25,418 nt of DNA. Source: Desulfobacterales bacterium. GTDB lineage: Bacteria > Desulfobacterota > Desulfobacteria > Desulfobacterales > UBA2174_A. A program made the translations under genes and the position numbers. Location of the stretch: NCBI GenBank assembly GCA_025454075.1, contig JALOPD010000030.1, forward strand, positions 1-25,418. Reading direction: 5' to 3'. Of this stretch, positions 1 through 8,320 are shown piece by piece (the stretch's first letter is position 1; every line of letters begins with the position of its first letter). The notes below the pieces were generated by a model. It was not told where the DNA came from and did not search any database. It worked only from the letters and a program-made list of their open reading frames with translations.

Positions 1-1358
1 CGCCGGGCCGCGTCGATCACCGCCGGGGCCCTGACGCGCTCCACCAGCTGGGCGGCGATCGAGTTCACGCTGCGGGAAAGGGCGCGTTTCAGGATCATCG
101 GCCCCTCGTACTCGCCGCTGAAATTCTTGGGCGCCCAGGGCGGCTGGCCCGGGATCGGGATCGTCACCTTGCGGTCCACGAACACCGAGGCCGGGGTCAG
201 CCCCGCCTTCTCGAAGGCGGCGTAATAGAGGAAGGGCTTGAACCCGGAGCCGGGAAGCCGGTTGCTTTGAACGGCGCGGTTGAATTCCGTTTCCCCGTAA
301 TCCCGGCCGCCCACCAGCGCCCGCAGCGCCCCGGAGTGAGCCTCGATCGCAACCAGCGCGGCCTGCGGGTGGGCGTTGGGGTCCCCGCCGGCGGCCGCCG
401 GGACTTTCAGGACCTGGTCGAGCTTTTCCAGGCCGCCTTGAACGGAATCGGCGGCCCACGCCTGCAGCTGCGGGTCAACGGTGGTGAACACCTTCAGCCC
501 GGCGTGGTGGACCACGTCGGTCCCGTAACGCTCCTCCAGGTCCTTCAGCACCAGGTCGAGGAAATAGCTGCCGGCGGGCTCGGTTCTGCCGGGAGGCCGC
601 AGGTTCAGCCGGCCCTGATGGGCCTGCGCGGCCTCCTCGGCGGAGATGGAACCGACCGCCGCCATCCGCGAAAGAACCACTTTCTGCCGCTCCCTGGCGC
701 GCTCGAAATGGCGGAACGGGTTGTAACGCGTCGGCGACTTCGGCAGCCCCGCCAGCAGGGCCGCCTCCGCCAGATTCAGCTGCAGGGCCGGTTTTCCGAA
801 AAAGACCTGGGAGGCCTGCTCCACGCCGTGGGCGCCGACGCCGAAGGCGATCTGGTTGACGTAAGCCTCGAGAATCTCGTTCTTGCTGTAGCGGGCCTCG
901 ATCTGCAGCGCCACGAGCAGCTCCCGCACCTTGCGCTGGTAGGTGCGCTGAAAGGTGAAGAAAAGGTTTTTGGCGAGCTGCTGGGTGATGGTCGAGGCCC
1001 CTTCGACCCTGCCGGCGCCCAGGAGATTGACCCAGAACGCCTTCACGAGGCGCAGCTTGTCGATGCCGCGGTGGTCCCAGAATCGGTGGTCTTCCGTGGC
1101 GATGACCGCCTGGATGAAAAAAGGCGAAACGCGGCTCAACGGCACGGCCTCGCGGCCGCCGATGAGCATGATGCGCTCTCCGCTGGCGGCGTAGATTTCC
1201 GTCGGAGGGGTTTCGATGATGCGGCTCAGCGGCTCAGGCACCTGGGGCAGTTCGCGCAGGGTGACGAAGAGGAAAATCCACAGTCCGGCCGCGGCCAGTC
1301 CGGCCAGCAGAAGGCCGAAGTAGAACGCGGTTCGGAGGCGTCGCAGCCAGACCGTCAT
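1..1358 (-). CDS. Class A penicillin-binding protein (bifunctional transglycosylase/transpeptidase), 3' end outside window
   Basis: This protein polymerises and cross-links peptidoglycan at the outer face of the inner membrane. About 452 residues are visible. A cytoplasmic start and a membrane helix (residues 11-33) are followed by a GT51 glycosyltransferase domain. That domain shows EDHRFWDHRG (89-98, catalytic Glu89), GASTITQQ (120-127), the RKVRE and KNEILEAYVN motifs, and the PTRYNPFRHFERARERQ motif near 209-225. The transpeptidase domain starts around 285 and shows SGFK (nucleophile Ser371, Lys374) and SVN (430-432). The KTG motif lies beyond the window edge. The ATG start at 1358 overlaps the stop of the upstream minus-strand gene in an ATGA arrangement, so the two are probably translationally coupled. 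The family is certain; assignment to the 1A or 1B subclass is not. Confidence 0.95.
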   Translation of the reverse strand, partial: MTVWLRRLRTAFYFGLLLAGLAAAGLWIFLFVTLRELPQVPEPLSRIIETPPTEIYAASGERIMLIGGREAVPLSRVSPFFIQAVIATEDHRFWDHRGIDKLRLVKAFWVNLLGAGRVEGASTITQQLAKNLFFTFQRTYQRKVRELLVALQIEARYSKNEILEAYVNQIAFGVGAHGVEQASQVFFGKPALQLNLAEAALLAGLPKSPTRYNPFRHFERARERQKVVLSRMAAVGSISAEEAAQAHQGRLNLRPPGRTEPAGSYFLDLVLKDLEERYGTDVVHHAGLKVFTTVDPQLQAWAADSVQGGLEKLDQVLKVPAAAGGDPNAHPQAALVAIEAHSGALRALVGGRDYGETEFNRAVQSNRLPGSGFKPFLYYAAFEKAGLTPASVFVDRKVTIPIPGQPPWAPKNFSGEYEGPMILKRALSRSVNSIAAQLVERVRAPAVIDAAR

Positions 1359-2272
1359 TGGGGCGAAATCCCTTCCAGCGGGCTCTTGGCGGGGCGCGGT
1401 GCGGGGCTCTTGCCCTCCAGCAGCGACCGCAGCCGCCAGACCGCCCAGTCCTGCCCCTGGAGAAGCAGGACGCGGCTCTGGGACCCCGTGCGGACTTCAA
1501 AACCGATGTCGACGAAGCCCGCCAGCGCCTCGTCGGACAGGCCCACCCGCGCAATCTGCCCCGAGACCTCCAGCAGCCGCTCGGGCTGGGGCACCAGGCC
1601 GCGGCGCTCCTCTTCCGCCAGGGACGCCAAGGCGGCGAAAAACCGGTCGGCGGCGTAGACCCGTCCCTGGAAGCCCGGCATGTTTTCCAGGGTCTGGCTC
1701 GCCGCGTCGGCTCTTCTCGCCAGCAGCGCCAGGGGCACAGAGGCCACCTTGAACTGCCGCAGCACGTGGTTGCCCGGTTCCAGCAGGTACACCATGAGCC
1801 CGTCGGAGGCCTTCTCGAGATAGGTGCGGTTCCAGCGCCCATCGTTCGCCAGGCGCAGCAGTTCGTAGGGGGATATCAGGTCGGCGGCCAGCCCCTGCGG
1901 CAGCTTCTGGTACAACTCCCGGAAGTGCTCGGCCGAGAGCATGGCGCCCTGGCCGGGGCCGAGCGAACCGACGATCTCGCTCAGGCTCCCGGCGTTGCGG
2001 GCCATGCGCTGGTAGGCTTCCCGATCGCTCGCCAGCCGCTCGACGGCGGAGCGCGCGGACCGGGTCTTGCGGCCCTTCTCCCAGATGGCGCCGGATTCCG
2101 GCCGGTCGGAATTGGTCGACACCAGATACGTGCCGATCACCTGCTCGACCCAGTGCAGCTGAAGTTCGGCAAAGATCATGGCCGCCAGCACGGCCCCCAG
2201 CAGCAAACCGGGAAGGGCAAACGTGCGGGCCGCCCAGTCGCGCAGGTCTTTGGGTTCCGTCAGCTCCTCCAT
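1355..2272 (-). CDS. Membrane-anchored hypothetical protein coupled to the penicillin-binding protein
   Basis: A 305-residue protein with a short N-terminal tail, one membrane helix at about residues 19-39 (starting at FALPGLLLGAVLAAMIFAEL), and a helical remainder presumably outside the membrane. I do not recognise the family. The open frame extends 51 codons upstream, but that extension is Arg/Gly-rich and shadow-like, so I start at the ATG at 2272, just ahead of MEELTEPKDL. No clear Shine-Dalgarno sequence precedes it, so the start is moderately uncertain. Its TGA overlaps the ATG of the class A penicillin-binding gene by 4 nt. This implies co-translation and suggests, as inference only, a role as an accessory factor for that synthase. 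It has no lipobox, so it is not an Lpo-type outer-membrane lipoprotein. Confidence 0.72.
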   Translation of the reverse strand: MEELTEPKDLRDWAARTFALPGLLLGAVLAAMIFAELQLHWVEQVIGTYLVSTNSDRPESGAIWEKGRKTRSARSAVERLASDREAYQRMARNAGSLSEIVGSLGPGQGAMLSAEHFRELYQKLPQGLAADLISPYELLRLANDGRWNRTYLEKASDGLMVYLLEPGNHVLRQFKVASVPLALLARRADAASQTLENMPGFQGRVYAADRFFAALASLAEEERRGLVPQPERLLEVSGQIARVGLSDEALAGFVDIGFEVRTGSQSRVLLLQGQDWAVWRLRSLLEGKSPAPRPAKSPLEGISPQ

Positions 2273-2478
2273 GGCGACGCATGGTACCAGTAAACCGCCG
2301 CCTCTGGCAAGCTCACCCCGCCGCCGGCATCGCTCGGACCGGGCCCGCAGGAATTGACAGCCCGGCCGGCCTCCGGCAGAATCGGAACAGTCGCCTCGCC
2401 GGAAGGTTGTGGCGTGTGGGGCCATGCTGTCGCTTAGGAGATGCAGGTTCTGTGTGAAAGGCTTCCAGCGACGGCACC

Positions 2479-2504
2479 ATCGCGGCAGGATGCCGCTCCC
2501 ACAG
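2479..2504 (-). repeat. REP-like palindromic repeat, copy A
   Basis: Read on the minus strand this is CTGTGGGAGCGGC, six loop bases, then GCCGCGAT, a short hairpin with GCGGC/GCCGC arms. The same sequence, differing mainly in the loop, occurs on the plus strand at 16632-16658. It lies in the leader of the secreted-protein gene at 2543. Confidence 0.6.
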
Positions 2505-2542
2505 AAAGAAAAAAAACTTCCTCGAAAGCGGGCATTGAGAAC

Positions 2543-3265
2543 ATGTCGAAAAGGGCGCGATGCGGTTGTTTTGCGATTGCCCTTCTATCCGCCATCCTGA
2601 GCCCGACGGCCTCGGTCACCGGCGCTGAGGTGACCGTCTTCGACCGGGTCGGCGCGGTCGGGATGACGGTGACCCTAGTCGTGCGGACGACCGACTTCTT
2701 GATGGCCGACGGCGGCCGGTCGGTGAGCATCTCACTGGACGGCGAACGCCTGGGGACTGTCCTGACGGGCGGCGACGGCTACGGCTATTTTCGGCTCGCG
2801 CCGCGCCGCGCCGGTCTCTTGAGGGTTTCCGCCCGGTCCGGTGAGACGGAAGCCTCGGGCTGGCTGCTAGTGATGGAGGAGACCGACCGCGCCGTGCTGG
2901 TGGAAGTGGAGACCGTGATAAAGGAAATTTATTTGCGGCCCGATGCACGCGACGCCTGCCGGATGGCCTTCGAATCCCTGCGCCGGCGCTATCAGCTGAT
3001 TTTTGTCTACCGCTTCATGGGCGCCGACTTTTCGCGAAACCGCCTGGCAAAGGAGAGGCTGGCGCCTGCGGTGGTGATTCCATGGAAAGGGGCGGCGACG
3101 CTGGAGGGTCTGCGGGAGAAAGCGGTTCAGGTCCACGCCGTCATCGGCTCTGCCGAAACGGTGACCGCCGCCGGAGCCCAGGTCCCGCACCGGATCAGCT
3201 TTGAGAAGACCAAGGGGGCCGCCACCGTCTCCGATTGGAGCGACATCGAGAAGATCTTAGAGTAA
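2543..3265 (+). CDS. Secreted protein with Ig-like domain and degenerate HAD-like region
   Basis: A 240-residue exported protein of unknown function. The ATG at 2543 is chosen because it begins a typical signal peptide: MSKRAR, a hydrophobic core (residues 9-22), and probable cleavage near TGA-EV at 26. The next ~85 residues alternate short beta-strand patterns (VSISLDGERLG, YGYFRLAPRRAGLLRVSARS) typical of an Ig-like sandwich. From about residue 115 the sequence resembles the opening strand and following helices of a HAD-type phosphatase fold (AVLVEVETVIKEIYLRP, then YQLIFVY), but the catalytic DxDxT is replaced by VEVET. The HAD resemblance is my inference from pattern only. The ribosome binding site is weak. 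The gene stands alone and converges with the PQQ lipoprotein gene. Confidence 0.7.
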   Translation: MSKRARCGCFAIALLSAILSPTASVTGAEVTVFDRVGAVGMTVTLVVRTTDFLMADGGRSVSISLDGERLGTVLTGGDGYGYFRLAPRRAGLLRVSARSGETEASGWLLVMEETDRAVLVEVETVIKEIYLRPDARDACRMAFESLRRRYQLIFVYRFMGADFSRNRLAKERLAPAVVIPWKGAATLEGLREKAVQVHAVIGSAETVTAAGAQVPHRISFEKTKGAATVSDWSDIEKILE

Positions 3266-3300
3266 GCGGACCGGGGAAGATAACGCTTTTTTCAGTCGGC

Positions 3301-4596
3301 TTATTTGTACTTCCAAATGGAGCCGTCCGCGGCCGCGACGTAGAGCGACCCGTCGCTGCCGACGGCGGCCGAGGAGAGGCCGTTGCCGACGAACGCCGTG
3401 TTGTGGCTGATCTCGTGCGCCGGCAGGTAAACGCACTCGGCGGTCACCGCCGGCGAGGCGATGCCGGGGCCGGGGATTCTCAACCGTTGAGGCGCCCCTG
3501 ACTGCCGGGCGACCGCGCCGTCCCCGGCCTGCACCGCGATCAGCTGCGTTTTCGAGACGGCAAAGACGACGCCCCCCGCCGAGACGGAAGGGGTGGACAG
3601 AATGGGCTCGCCGGCGTCGTACTCCCACATTCGAACGCCCGTTTCCGCATCGTAGGCCAGGAGTTTTCCGTCCCGGCGCCCGAACATCACGAGGTTGTTG
3701 GGAAGAATGACCGGCGACGCGTGGACGATGCCGGGGTGCGCATTTTCCCAGAGACGGGACAGCCCGCGCCCGTCCCACTCAAACACCCCCACGCGGCACA
3801 GGTTGTCCGCCGCGGCGATCAGCAGTTTGGAGCGATTCGGTTTGGCCGCCGGTGAGGGGTCGGGAACCACACCGGCCGGGTCGGTCCCGGGCGTCGACGG
3901 CCATGCGGCCAGCAACTGCCAGGACTTGAGCATGCGGGCATGCGATGCGCCTTGGTCGGGGCAGTCGCCGAGGCTGCGGCGGCTCATCAGCTCCGCCCCG
4001 GCGCCGGCATCGCGCACCACCGCCAACTCGGAGCGCAGGCGGCCGGGGTCGCCGGTCAGAAACTGCACCAGCGCCAGGGGCTGGCCGGCGAAGGTGAAGG
4101 CCTTGGGGGAGCCCAGGGAAACGCCGCCGTCGGGCAGCGCGAAGGACCACCGCCGGATCCCCAATCCATCCACTTTGTGGAGGGAACTCTGCAGGCGCCC
4201 GGAGGCGAGCTCGGTGGTGGTGAGGATCAGGACGCCGCCGTCATCGCCGACCGTCGGTGAACCGACGATACTGCTCCGGCCTTCGCCTGCCACGAGGTAC
4301 CGCCGCCAGCGCACTTCCCCGCTGGCGGCGTCCACGGCCGCAAGCCGGGCATCCGCGGTCCCGGCGTAAACCACTTCAGCGCCCACAGGGTCCCTGCCGA
4401 CCACGGGCGATGAGCCGGCAACGGCGAGAGGCTCCGATTTCCAGGCGGGTGAAACGGCATAGCCGCTCTTGACGTTGAGAAACCCCTGACCGGAAAGGTC
4501 GCCTTGAAAATGCCGCCAACCGGTGGGGGTTTGCGCACAACCTGCGGCCGACAAGACCAGTCCGGCTAGGGCCCAGAGAATCGAACGGCGGCTCAT
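3301..4596 (-). CDS. PQQ-repeat beta-propeller lipoprotein
   Basis: A 431-residue envelope protein. The start at 4596 gives a lipoprotein signal, MSRRSILWALAGLVLSAAGC, with lipobox SAAGC (Cys20). It is preceded by AGAAGAGG four bases upstream, which decides it over longer frames. Residue +2 is Ala, which in E. coli rules favours outer-membrane sorting. The mature chain consists of blade-like repeats with the PQQ/BamB pattern: VVYAGTADARLAAVDAASG followed by EVRW; GKLLAYDAETGVRMWEYDAG; GSLYVAAADGSIWKYK at the C-terminus. Such propellers act as protein-interaction scaffolds (as in BamB) or, with cofactor, as quinoprotein dehydrogenases. I see no dehydrogenase active-site signature, so a scaffold role is more likely. 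It has no neighbouring bam gene. Confidence 0.85.
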   Translation of the reverse strand: MSRRSILWALAGLVLSAAGCAQTPTGWRHFQGDLSGQGFLNVKSGYAVSPAWKSEPLAVAGSSPVVGRDPVGAEVVYAGTADARLAAVDAASGEVRWRRYLVAGEGRSSIVGSPTVGDDGGVLILTTTELASGRLQSSLHKVDGLGIRRWSFALPDGGVSLGSPKAFTFAGQPLALVQFLTGDPGRLRSELAVVRDAGAGAELMSRRSLGDCPDQGASHARMLKSWQLLAAWPSTPGTDPAGVVPDPSPAAKPNRSKLLIAAADNLCRVGVFEWDGRGLSRLWENAHPGIVHASPVILPNNLVMFGRRDGKLLAYDAETGVRMWEYDAGEPILSTPSVSAGGVVFAVSKTQLIAVQAGDGAVARQSGAPQRLRIPGPGIASPAVTAECVYLPAHEISHNTAFVGNGLSSAAVGSDGSLYVAAADGSIWKYK

Positions 4597-4741
4597 GGCG
4601 CCTCTTCTGCGCATGGAGGTTGAAGGTTCGGCAGCGGCAAAGCGGCTGCCGGGTGCCGGAAGACCGATGGGGCACATTAGGCCCCCCGGCACTCACTGTC
4701 AACAACCATGCGCGCGACGGTCGCGGAGATGCCTATGCTGA

Positions 4742-4776
4742 CTGAATTGAGGGAGGCATCCGTCCGCTCAATTCAG
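4742..4776 (-). terminator. Stem-loop immediately after the 77-residue gene
   Basis: Perfect 10-bp inverted repeat (CTGAATTGAG / CTCAATTCAG) with a 15-base loop, two bases beyond the stop codon at 4779. There is no U-tract on either side, so it may stabilise the 3' end or work with Rho rather than being a strong intrinsic terminator. Confidence 0.45.
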
Positions 4777-4778
4777 CT

Positions 4779-5012
4779 TCAGTCGACCTCTCCCAGTTCG
4801 GCCTTCAGGTCTTCGCGAACGTCTTCGCCCAGGGATTTGATGTCTGGAAAGAGGCTGGAAAGGACCGATTTCGCCTTGTCCACGTGGGAGACGGCCTGAT
4901 CGAGCCTGCCGCCCTCGGCCCGGGTCAACTGCACGCGCCCCCGGATGTCGTCGATGTCGTCCTTGAGGACATCGCACTCGTTGATGACGTTTAGAAACTC
5001 CTCGGCTTGCAT
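4779..5012 (-). CDS. Small acidic helical protein of unknown function
   Basis: A 77-residue soluble protein beginning MQAEEFLNVINECDVLKDDI. It is acidic and predicted all-helical, with heptad-like spacing of Leu/Ile/Val through residues 15-60. The start is supported by a strong AGAAGGGG ribosome binding site seven bases upstream. A longer in-frame extension to 5357 is GC-biased, lies antisense to murB, and is rejected. I do not recognise the family. There is one Cys (13), no signal peptide and no membrane helix. It is expressed alone, divergent from murB. Confidence 0.7.
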   Translation of the reverse strand: MQAEEFLNVINECDVLKDDIDDIRGRVQLTRAEGGRLDQAVSHVDKAKSVLSSLFPDIKSLGEDVREDLKAELGEVD

Positions 5013-5260
5013 GAATTTTCCCCTTCTGTGCGGTGATCGCCTTCCTCCGACCACTGGAGTCCCGCCGGCGGCCAACGGTCTGTCCGAAAGCGCGAGCGTT
5101 CCGGTTTTCTGGGGATATCGGCAGTTTGGTGACGGCACTTTAGCGGCGGGCGGGGGCGAAGGGGGGGGTGCGGCAGGGCCGCATCGGCGCCGCAGGCACA
5201 ACGCGGCCTGACGCGGGGGCCAAATTGCTTTTGAGCCGGTTTTATGGTTAGGATGCGCGA

Positions 5261-6196
5261 ATGACGGCGAACCCCACCCCGCGAGAGCTCGAAGACCTGG
5301 CCGCGCATCTGGCTGCGGTGGCGGAGGGCGATGTCGCCATCGGCAGACGGCTGGCACCCTACACCTCGTATCGCATCGGGGGCCCGACGGCCGTTTGGGC
5401 GGCCCCGCGGTCGGTGCGGGGCGTGCAGCGCGTCATCGAGGCGGTCCATGCCGCCGGCGCGCCCCTCTTCGTCCTCGGCCGGGGCTCCAACCTGCTCGTC
5501 TCCGACCGCGGCTGGCCCGGCGTCACGCTTTACATCGGCGAAAATTTGAGCGACAGGCAGTTCTCCGGCGAACAGGCCGAAGCCGGGGCGGGATGCCTGC
5601 TGACGGACCTGGTCCATGCCGCCGTGGAGCGCGGACTGGGCGGCATGGAGCTCCTGGCGGGGATCCCCGGCGGCGTCGGCGGCGCCCTGCGCATGAACGC
5701 CGGCGCCTTCGGCCGGGAGATCGAGTCGCTCACGTTGGAGGTGTCCGGGTTCACGGACGACGGCGGCCCGTTCCGGGCGGCCCGAGATGAGATCGCCTTC
5801 GGCTATCGCCGCGCGCCGGAACTGGACCGGGTGGTCATCACGTCCGCCCGCTTCCGCTTCCAACCGGATGACCCGGAGGCTCTCAGGGCCCGCGCCGAGG
5901 AGATCCTGGGGCTGCGGGCCCGCAAGCAGCCCCTCGAGCACCCTTCCTGCGGCAGCGTGTTTAAGCGCCCCCCCGGCTATTACGCCGGCGCCCTCATCGA
6001 GGAGGCCGGGCTGAAGGGCGAACGCAGCGGCGGGGCGCAGGTCAGCGCTAAACATGCCGGCTTCATCCTGAACGTCGCCGGCGCCACGGCGGCGGACGTC
6101 TACCGCCTGATCCGGCGCATCGAGGAACGCGTGTTCGCGCGCTTCGGTGTCCGGCTCGAACGCGAAGTCTTACTGGTGGGGGATTTCAGCGACTAA
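5261..6196 (+). CDS. murB: UDP-N-acetylenolpyruvoylglucosamine reductase
   Basis: A 311-residue cytoplasmic flavoprotein that reduces UDP-GlcNAc-enolpyruvate to UDP-MurNAc with NADPH. The FAD-binding N-terminal half shows YTSYRIGGPTAVWAAPRS (39-56), LFVLGRGSNLLVSDRGWPG (68-86) and GIPGGVGGALRMNAGAFGRE. The C-terminal substrate domain shows FGYRR, then PSCGSVFKRP carrying the proton-donor Ser, and AGLKGERSGGAQVSAKHAGF. Length and motifs fit the shorter type II MurB. A TTAGGA sequence lies upstream of the ATG. The gene sits outside any visible mur/fts cluster; its TAA is immediately followed by the ATG of a membrane exporter, suggesting one transcript. Confidence 0.96.
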   Translation: MTANPTPRELEDLAAHLAAVAEGDVAIGRRLAPYTSYRIGGPTAVWAAPRSVRGVQRVIEAVHAAGAPLFVLGRGSNLLVSDRGWPGVTLYIGENLSDRQFSGEQAEAGAGCLLTDLVHAAVERGLGGMELLAGIPGGVGGALRMNAGAFGREIESLTLEVSGFTDDGGPFRAARDEIAFGYRRAPELDRVVITSARFRFQPDDPEALRARAEEILGLRARKQPLEHPSCGSVFKRPPGYYAGALIEEAGLKGERSGGAQVSAKHAGFILNVAGATAADVYRLIRRIEERVFARFGVRLEREVLLVGDFSD

Positions 6197-7516
6197 ATGG
6201 ATTCCCCGACAAGCCATCCGGAGGCGGCGGCGCCCCTTCCGCCCGACATGCGGCGGTTGACCCGCTTTTTCATTCCCCTCGCGGTGCAGGCGGCCTCCCA
6301 GTCGCTGTGCTACCCGCTGGTGGCCATGGTGGCCACCCGGGGGCCCGGCGGGCCCTTGGATCTCGCGGGGCTGGCCCAATCCAATGCCGTCCTGTTCTTC
6401 CTGGGGATGTTCGCCATCAGTCTGGTGCCGGCCGGCATGGTCTTCGCCCGCACCCGGGAAGGCTATCGTCAATTCTATCGGCTGAGCCTGTGCGCCGGGG
6501 TCTGCGCCACCGTCCTGCAGGCGCTTCTCTGCCTGCCGTGGGCGTCGCACCTGCTGTTCGGGCAGCTGATCGGGCTGCCGCCCTCAATCGAATCCCCTGC
6601 CCGGGTCAGCCTGCTGGCCAGCATCCCCCTGCAGCTGCTCTTTTTCTCGCGGATACCCTATTTCGTCGTCATGTACATCGGCCAGGCGACCGGCATCGCC
6701 AGCCTGGCCACCATCGGCCGCGTGACCTTGACGGCCGTGCTCTCCCCGCTGTTCTGCATGGCCGGTCTGGTGGGGCCGGTGTGGGCGGTGGTGGCGCTGA
6801 CCCTGCCCGTGGGCCTGGAGTCGATCGTCTCCTGGGCGTTCGCGCGGCCCTTCCTGAAGAACCAGCCCGCCGCGCCGGAGGCCCCTCCCCGGTTGCGGGA
6901 CCTCCTCGGGTTCACCCTGCCGCTTACCGGGGGCGGCTATTTCCTCTCCCTGGCGACCGTCGTGCTCGCGGGGATCATGGCCCGGGCGCCCGACCCGGAA
7001 CGAATGATCCCGGTTTATTATCTCGCGCTCGGCTTAGCCAGCCCGGTGGCTTTCGGGGCCACGCGAATGCAGACGATCGTGCTCGCGTTCCCGCCGGCCG
7101 ACCGGTTTCAGGGCCAGACCCTGCGGTTTGCCGTAGCCGCCGGCTGCATCCTCGGGCTTCTGCCGCTGGTGTTCATCCTGCCGGGACTTGACCGCTTCTA
7201 CTACGTGCAGCTTCAGAACCTGGACCCCGCCGACCTGCAGTGGGTGCGTCAAACCGCAGCGGTCCTGACGCTGCTTCCCCTGGCGGTGGCCCTGCGGGCC
7301 CAGAGCGAAGGGCTGGCGACCTGGCTCAAGAAGCCCTCCATCGTGCTCCTCGGCCACGGTGTTTTCCTGATCACCGCGGCCGCGGCGGGCGCTGCCGCAC
7401 TGGGCCTGGGGCTGACCGGCTGCCTCATCGGCGCCGCCAGCCTGCCCCTGGGAAGCCTGGCGTCGTCAGCCACCATGCGCCTGGCCATGCGAAAGTCGGC
7501 CGTCACAGGGGCCTGA
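6197..7516 (+). CDS. MATE/MOP-superfamily-like polytopic membrane exporter
   Basis: A 439-residue integral membrane protein with about twelve hydrophobic segments, beginning with one near residues 24-44 and ending near 405-430. Layout, length and the short soluble N-terminus fit the MOP superfamily (MATE exporters, flippases). The match rests on topology and general sequence feel, not on a diagnostic residue, so the substrate is unknown. The ATG follows the murB stop with no gap, and no independent Shine-Dalgarno sequence is evident, so translation probably depends on murB. Adjacency to murB raises the possibility of a cell-wall precursor substrate, but that is inference. It converges with the ferredoxin gene, with 6 bases between the stop codons. 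Confidence 0.7.
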   Translation: MDSPTSHPEAAAPLPPDMRRLTRFFIPLAVQAASQSLCYPLVAMVATRGPGGPLDLAGLAQSNAVLFFLGMFAISLVPAGMVFARTREGYRQFYRLSLCAGVCATVLQALLCLPWASHLLFGQLIGLPPSIESPARVSLLASIPLQLLFFSRIPYFVVMYIGQATGIASLATIGRVTLTAVLSPLFCMAGLVGPVWAVVALTLPVGLESIVSWAFARPFLKNQPAAPEAPPRLRDLLGFTLPLTGGGYFLSLATVVLAGIMARAPDPERMIPVYYLALGLASPVAFGATRMQTIVLAFPPADRFQGQTLRFAVAAGCILGLLPLVFILPGLDRFYYVQLQNLDPADLQWVRQTAAVLTLLPLAVALRAQSEGLATWLKKPSIVLLGHGVFLITAAAAGAAALGLGLTGCLIGAASLPLGSLASSATMRLAMRKSAVTGA

Positions 7517-7522
7517 CCCGGA

Positions 7523-7720
7523 TCAGTCCTCCTCCCACTTGATGCATTCGACCGGGCAGGAGCTCATAGCCTCCTCGATGCAGTCCTCCGGACCGCCCTC
7601 CTCCTTGGCCACCTCGGCTTTCTCCGAGGCATCGTTGAAAGTGAAAACATCCGGGCACAGCTCGACACAGGTCTGGCAGCCCACGCACTCCTCCGCGTCA
7701 ATCACCACACGCTTTGCCAT
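7523..7720 (-). CDS. Single-cluster [4Fe-4S] ferredoxin
   Basis: A 65-residue acidic electron carrier. Cluster ligands are C12, C15, C18 (CVGCQTC) and C55 of CP. C22 and C47 sit at the places that form a disulfide in Pyrococcus furiosus and Desulfovibrio gigas-type ferredoxins, so a single cluster is predicted rather than two. An extra C59 follows. The second cluster's CxxCxxC motif is absent. The start at 7720 has a near-perfect AGGAGGG ribosome binding site six bases upstream, consistent with high expression. It is monocistronic, so its redox partner cannot be read from context. Confidence 0.95.
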   Translation of the reverse strand: MAKRVVIDAEECVGCQTCVELCPDVFTFNDASEKAEVAKEEGGPEDCIEEAMSSCPVECIKWEED

Positions 7721-7942
7721 GTTGATCCCTCCTGAGTTATAGGGTTGACCGTGAAGTGAAAATCCTCTGCGTCCTTCACGTCATTGCGTTGCGGATTCTT
7801 TTTCGCTCACCGCGCCATTCGGCCGGCCGGTGCCGCACCTATGCGGCCCGCGCTCTGTTGCCGTTTCTTCTCCGTTCTGCTACGGTGCCTGAACCCGATC
7901 GGCACCGCCTCGGCCGGTGCACCCGCATGAAGGAGAGAATCG

Positions 7943-8320
7943 ATGATCGAAGAACCCGAAAAAGAAAATACCGAAAACGCGTTCGATTTCAAGCTGGACC
8001 GGTTGAACCTTTACCAGGAAGAGACGTTCACGGATTTGAAAGTCGGCACCGTCAAGCGTTTCACACCGGTCAAACCCGACGGAACACCGGACAAATCGCG
8101 CAAAACCCTTTTCGCCGGCCAGGCCGATCTATACACGCCCCACGGCCCCCTGCCTCTTCAAAACGTGATCCAGGCGAAGGACCTCGCCCAGGCCTTCAAG
8201 CGATTCCCCGAGGCCATGCAAGCGGCCATGGAGCGGCTGGTCGAGGAAGCCAACAAGATGAAGGACCAGAAGCCGTCGCCCCTCATCCAGACACCGGAAT
8301 CCCGCATCATCGTTCCTTGA
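7943..8320 (+). CDS. Small soluble hypothetical protein
   Basis: A 125-residue cytoplasmic protein beginning MIEEPEKENTENAFDFKLDR. The ATG at 7943 has AAGGAG seven bases upstream. The first 65 residues are charged and probably partly extended (ETFTDLKVGTVKRFTPVKPDG). Residues 75-110 form a likely amphipathic helix pair (AKDLAQAFKRFPEAMQAAMERLVEEANKMKD with a KPSPLIQTPESRIIVP tail). There is no signal peptide, membrane segment or cysteine. I recognise no functional family. The stop codon lies inside the left arm of a 17-bp perfect hairpin shared with the convergent ferritin gene. Confidence 0.72.
   Translation: MIEEPEKENTENAFDFKLDRLNLYQEETFTDLKVGTVKRFTPVKPDGTPDKSRKTLFAGQADLYTPHGPLPLQNVIQAKDLAQAFKRFPEAMQAAMERLVEEANKMKDQKPSPLIQTPESRIIVP

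Noticed and set aside
267..1658. 463-codon open frame on the plus strand
   Set aside because: It is antisense to the penicillin-binding protein, whose GT51 and transpeptidase motifs are unmistakable; the frame is open because of GC bias and its product is Arg/Gly-rich with no recognisable fold.
4991..6055. 354-codon open frame on the minus strand
   Set aside because: Antisense to murB across its catalytic motifs; composition is shadow-like.
7523..7720. Two-cluster 2[4Fe-4S] ferredoxin
   Set aside because: The second CxxCxxC motif is missing; C22 and C47 fit the disulfide positions of single-cluster ferredoxins.
7850..7880. TTGCCG-N17-TACGGT as promoter of the 125-residue protein gene
   Set aside because: The -10 box matches only three of six positions; too weak to list.
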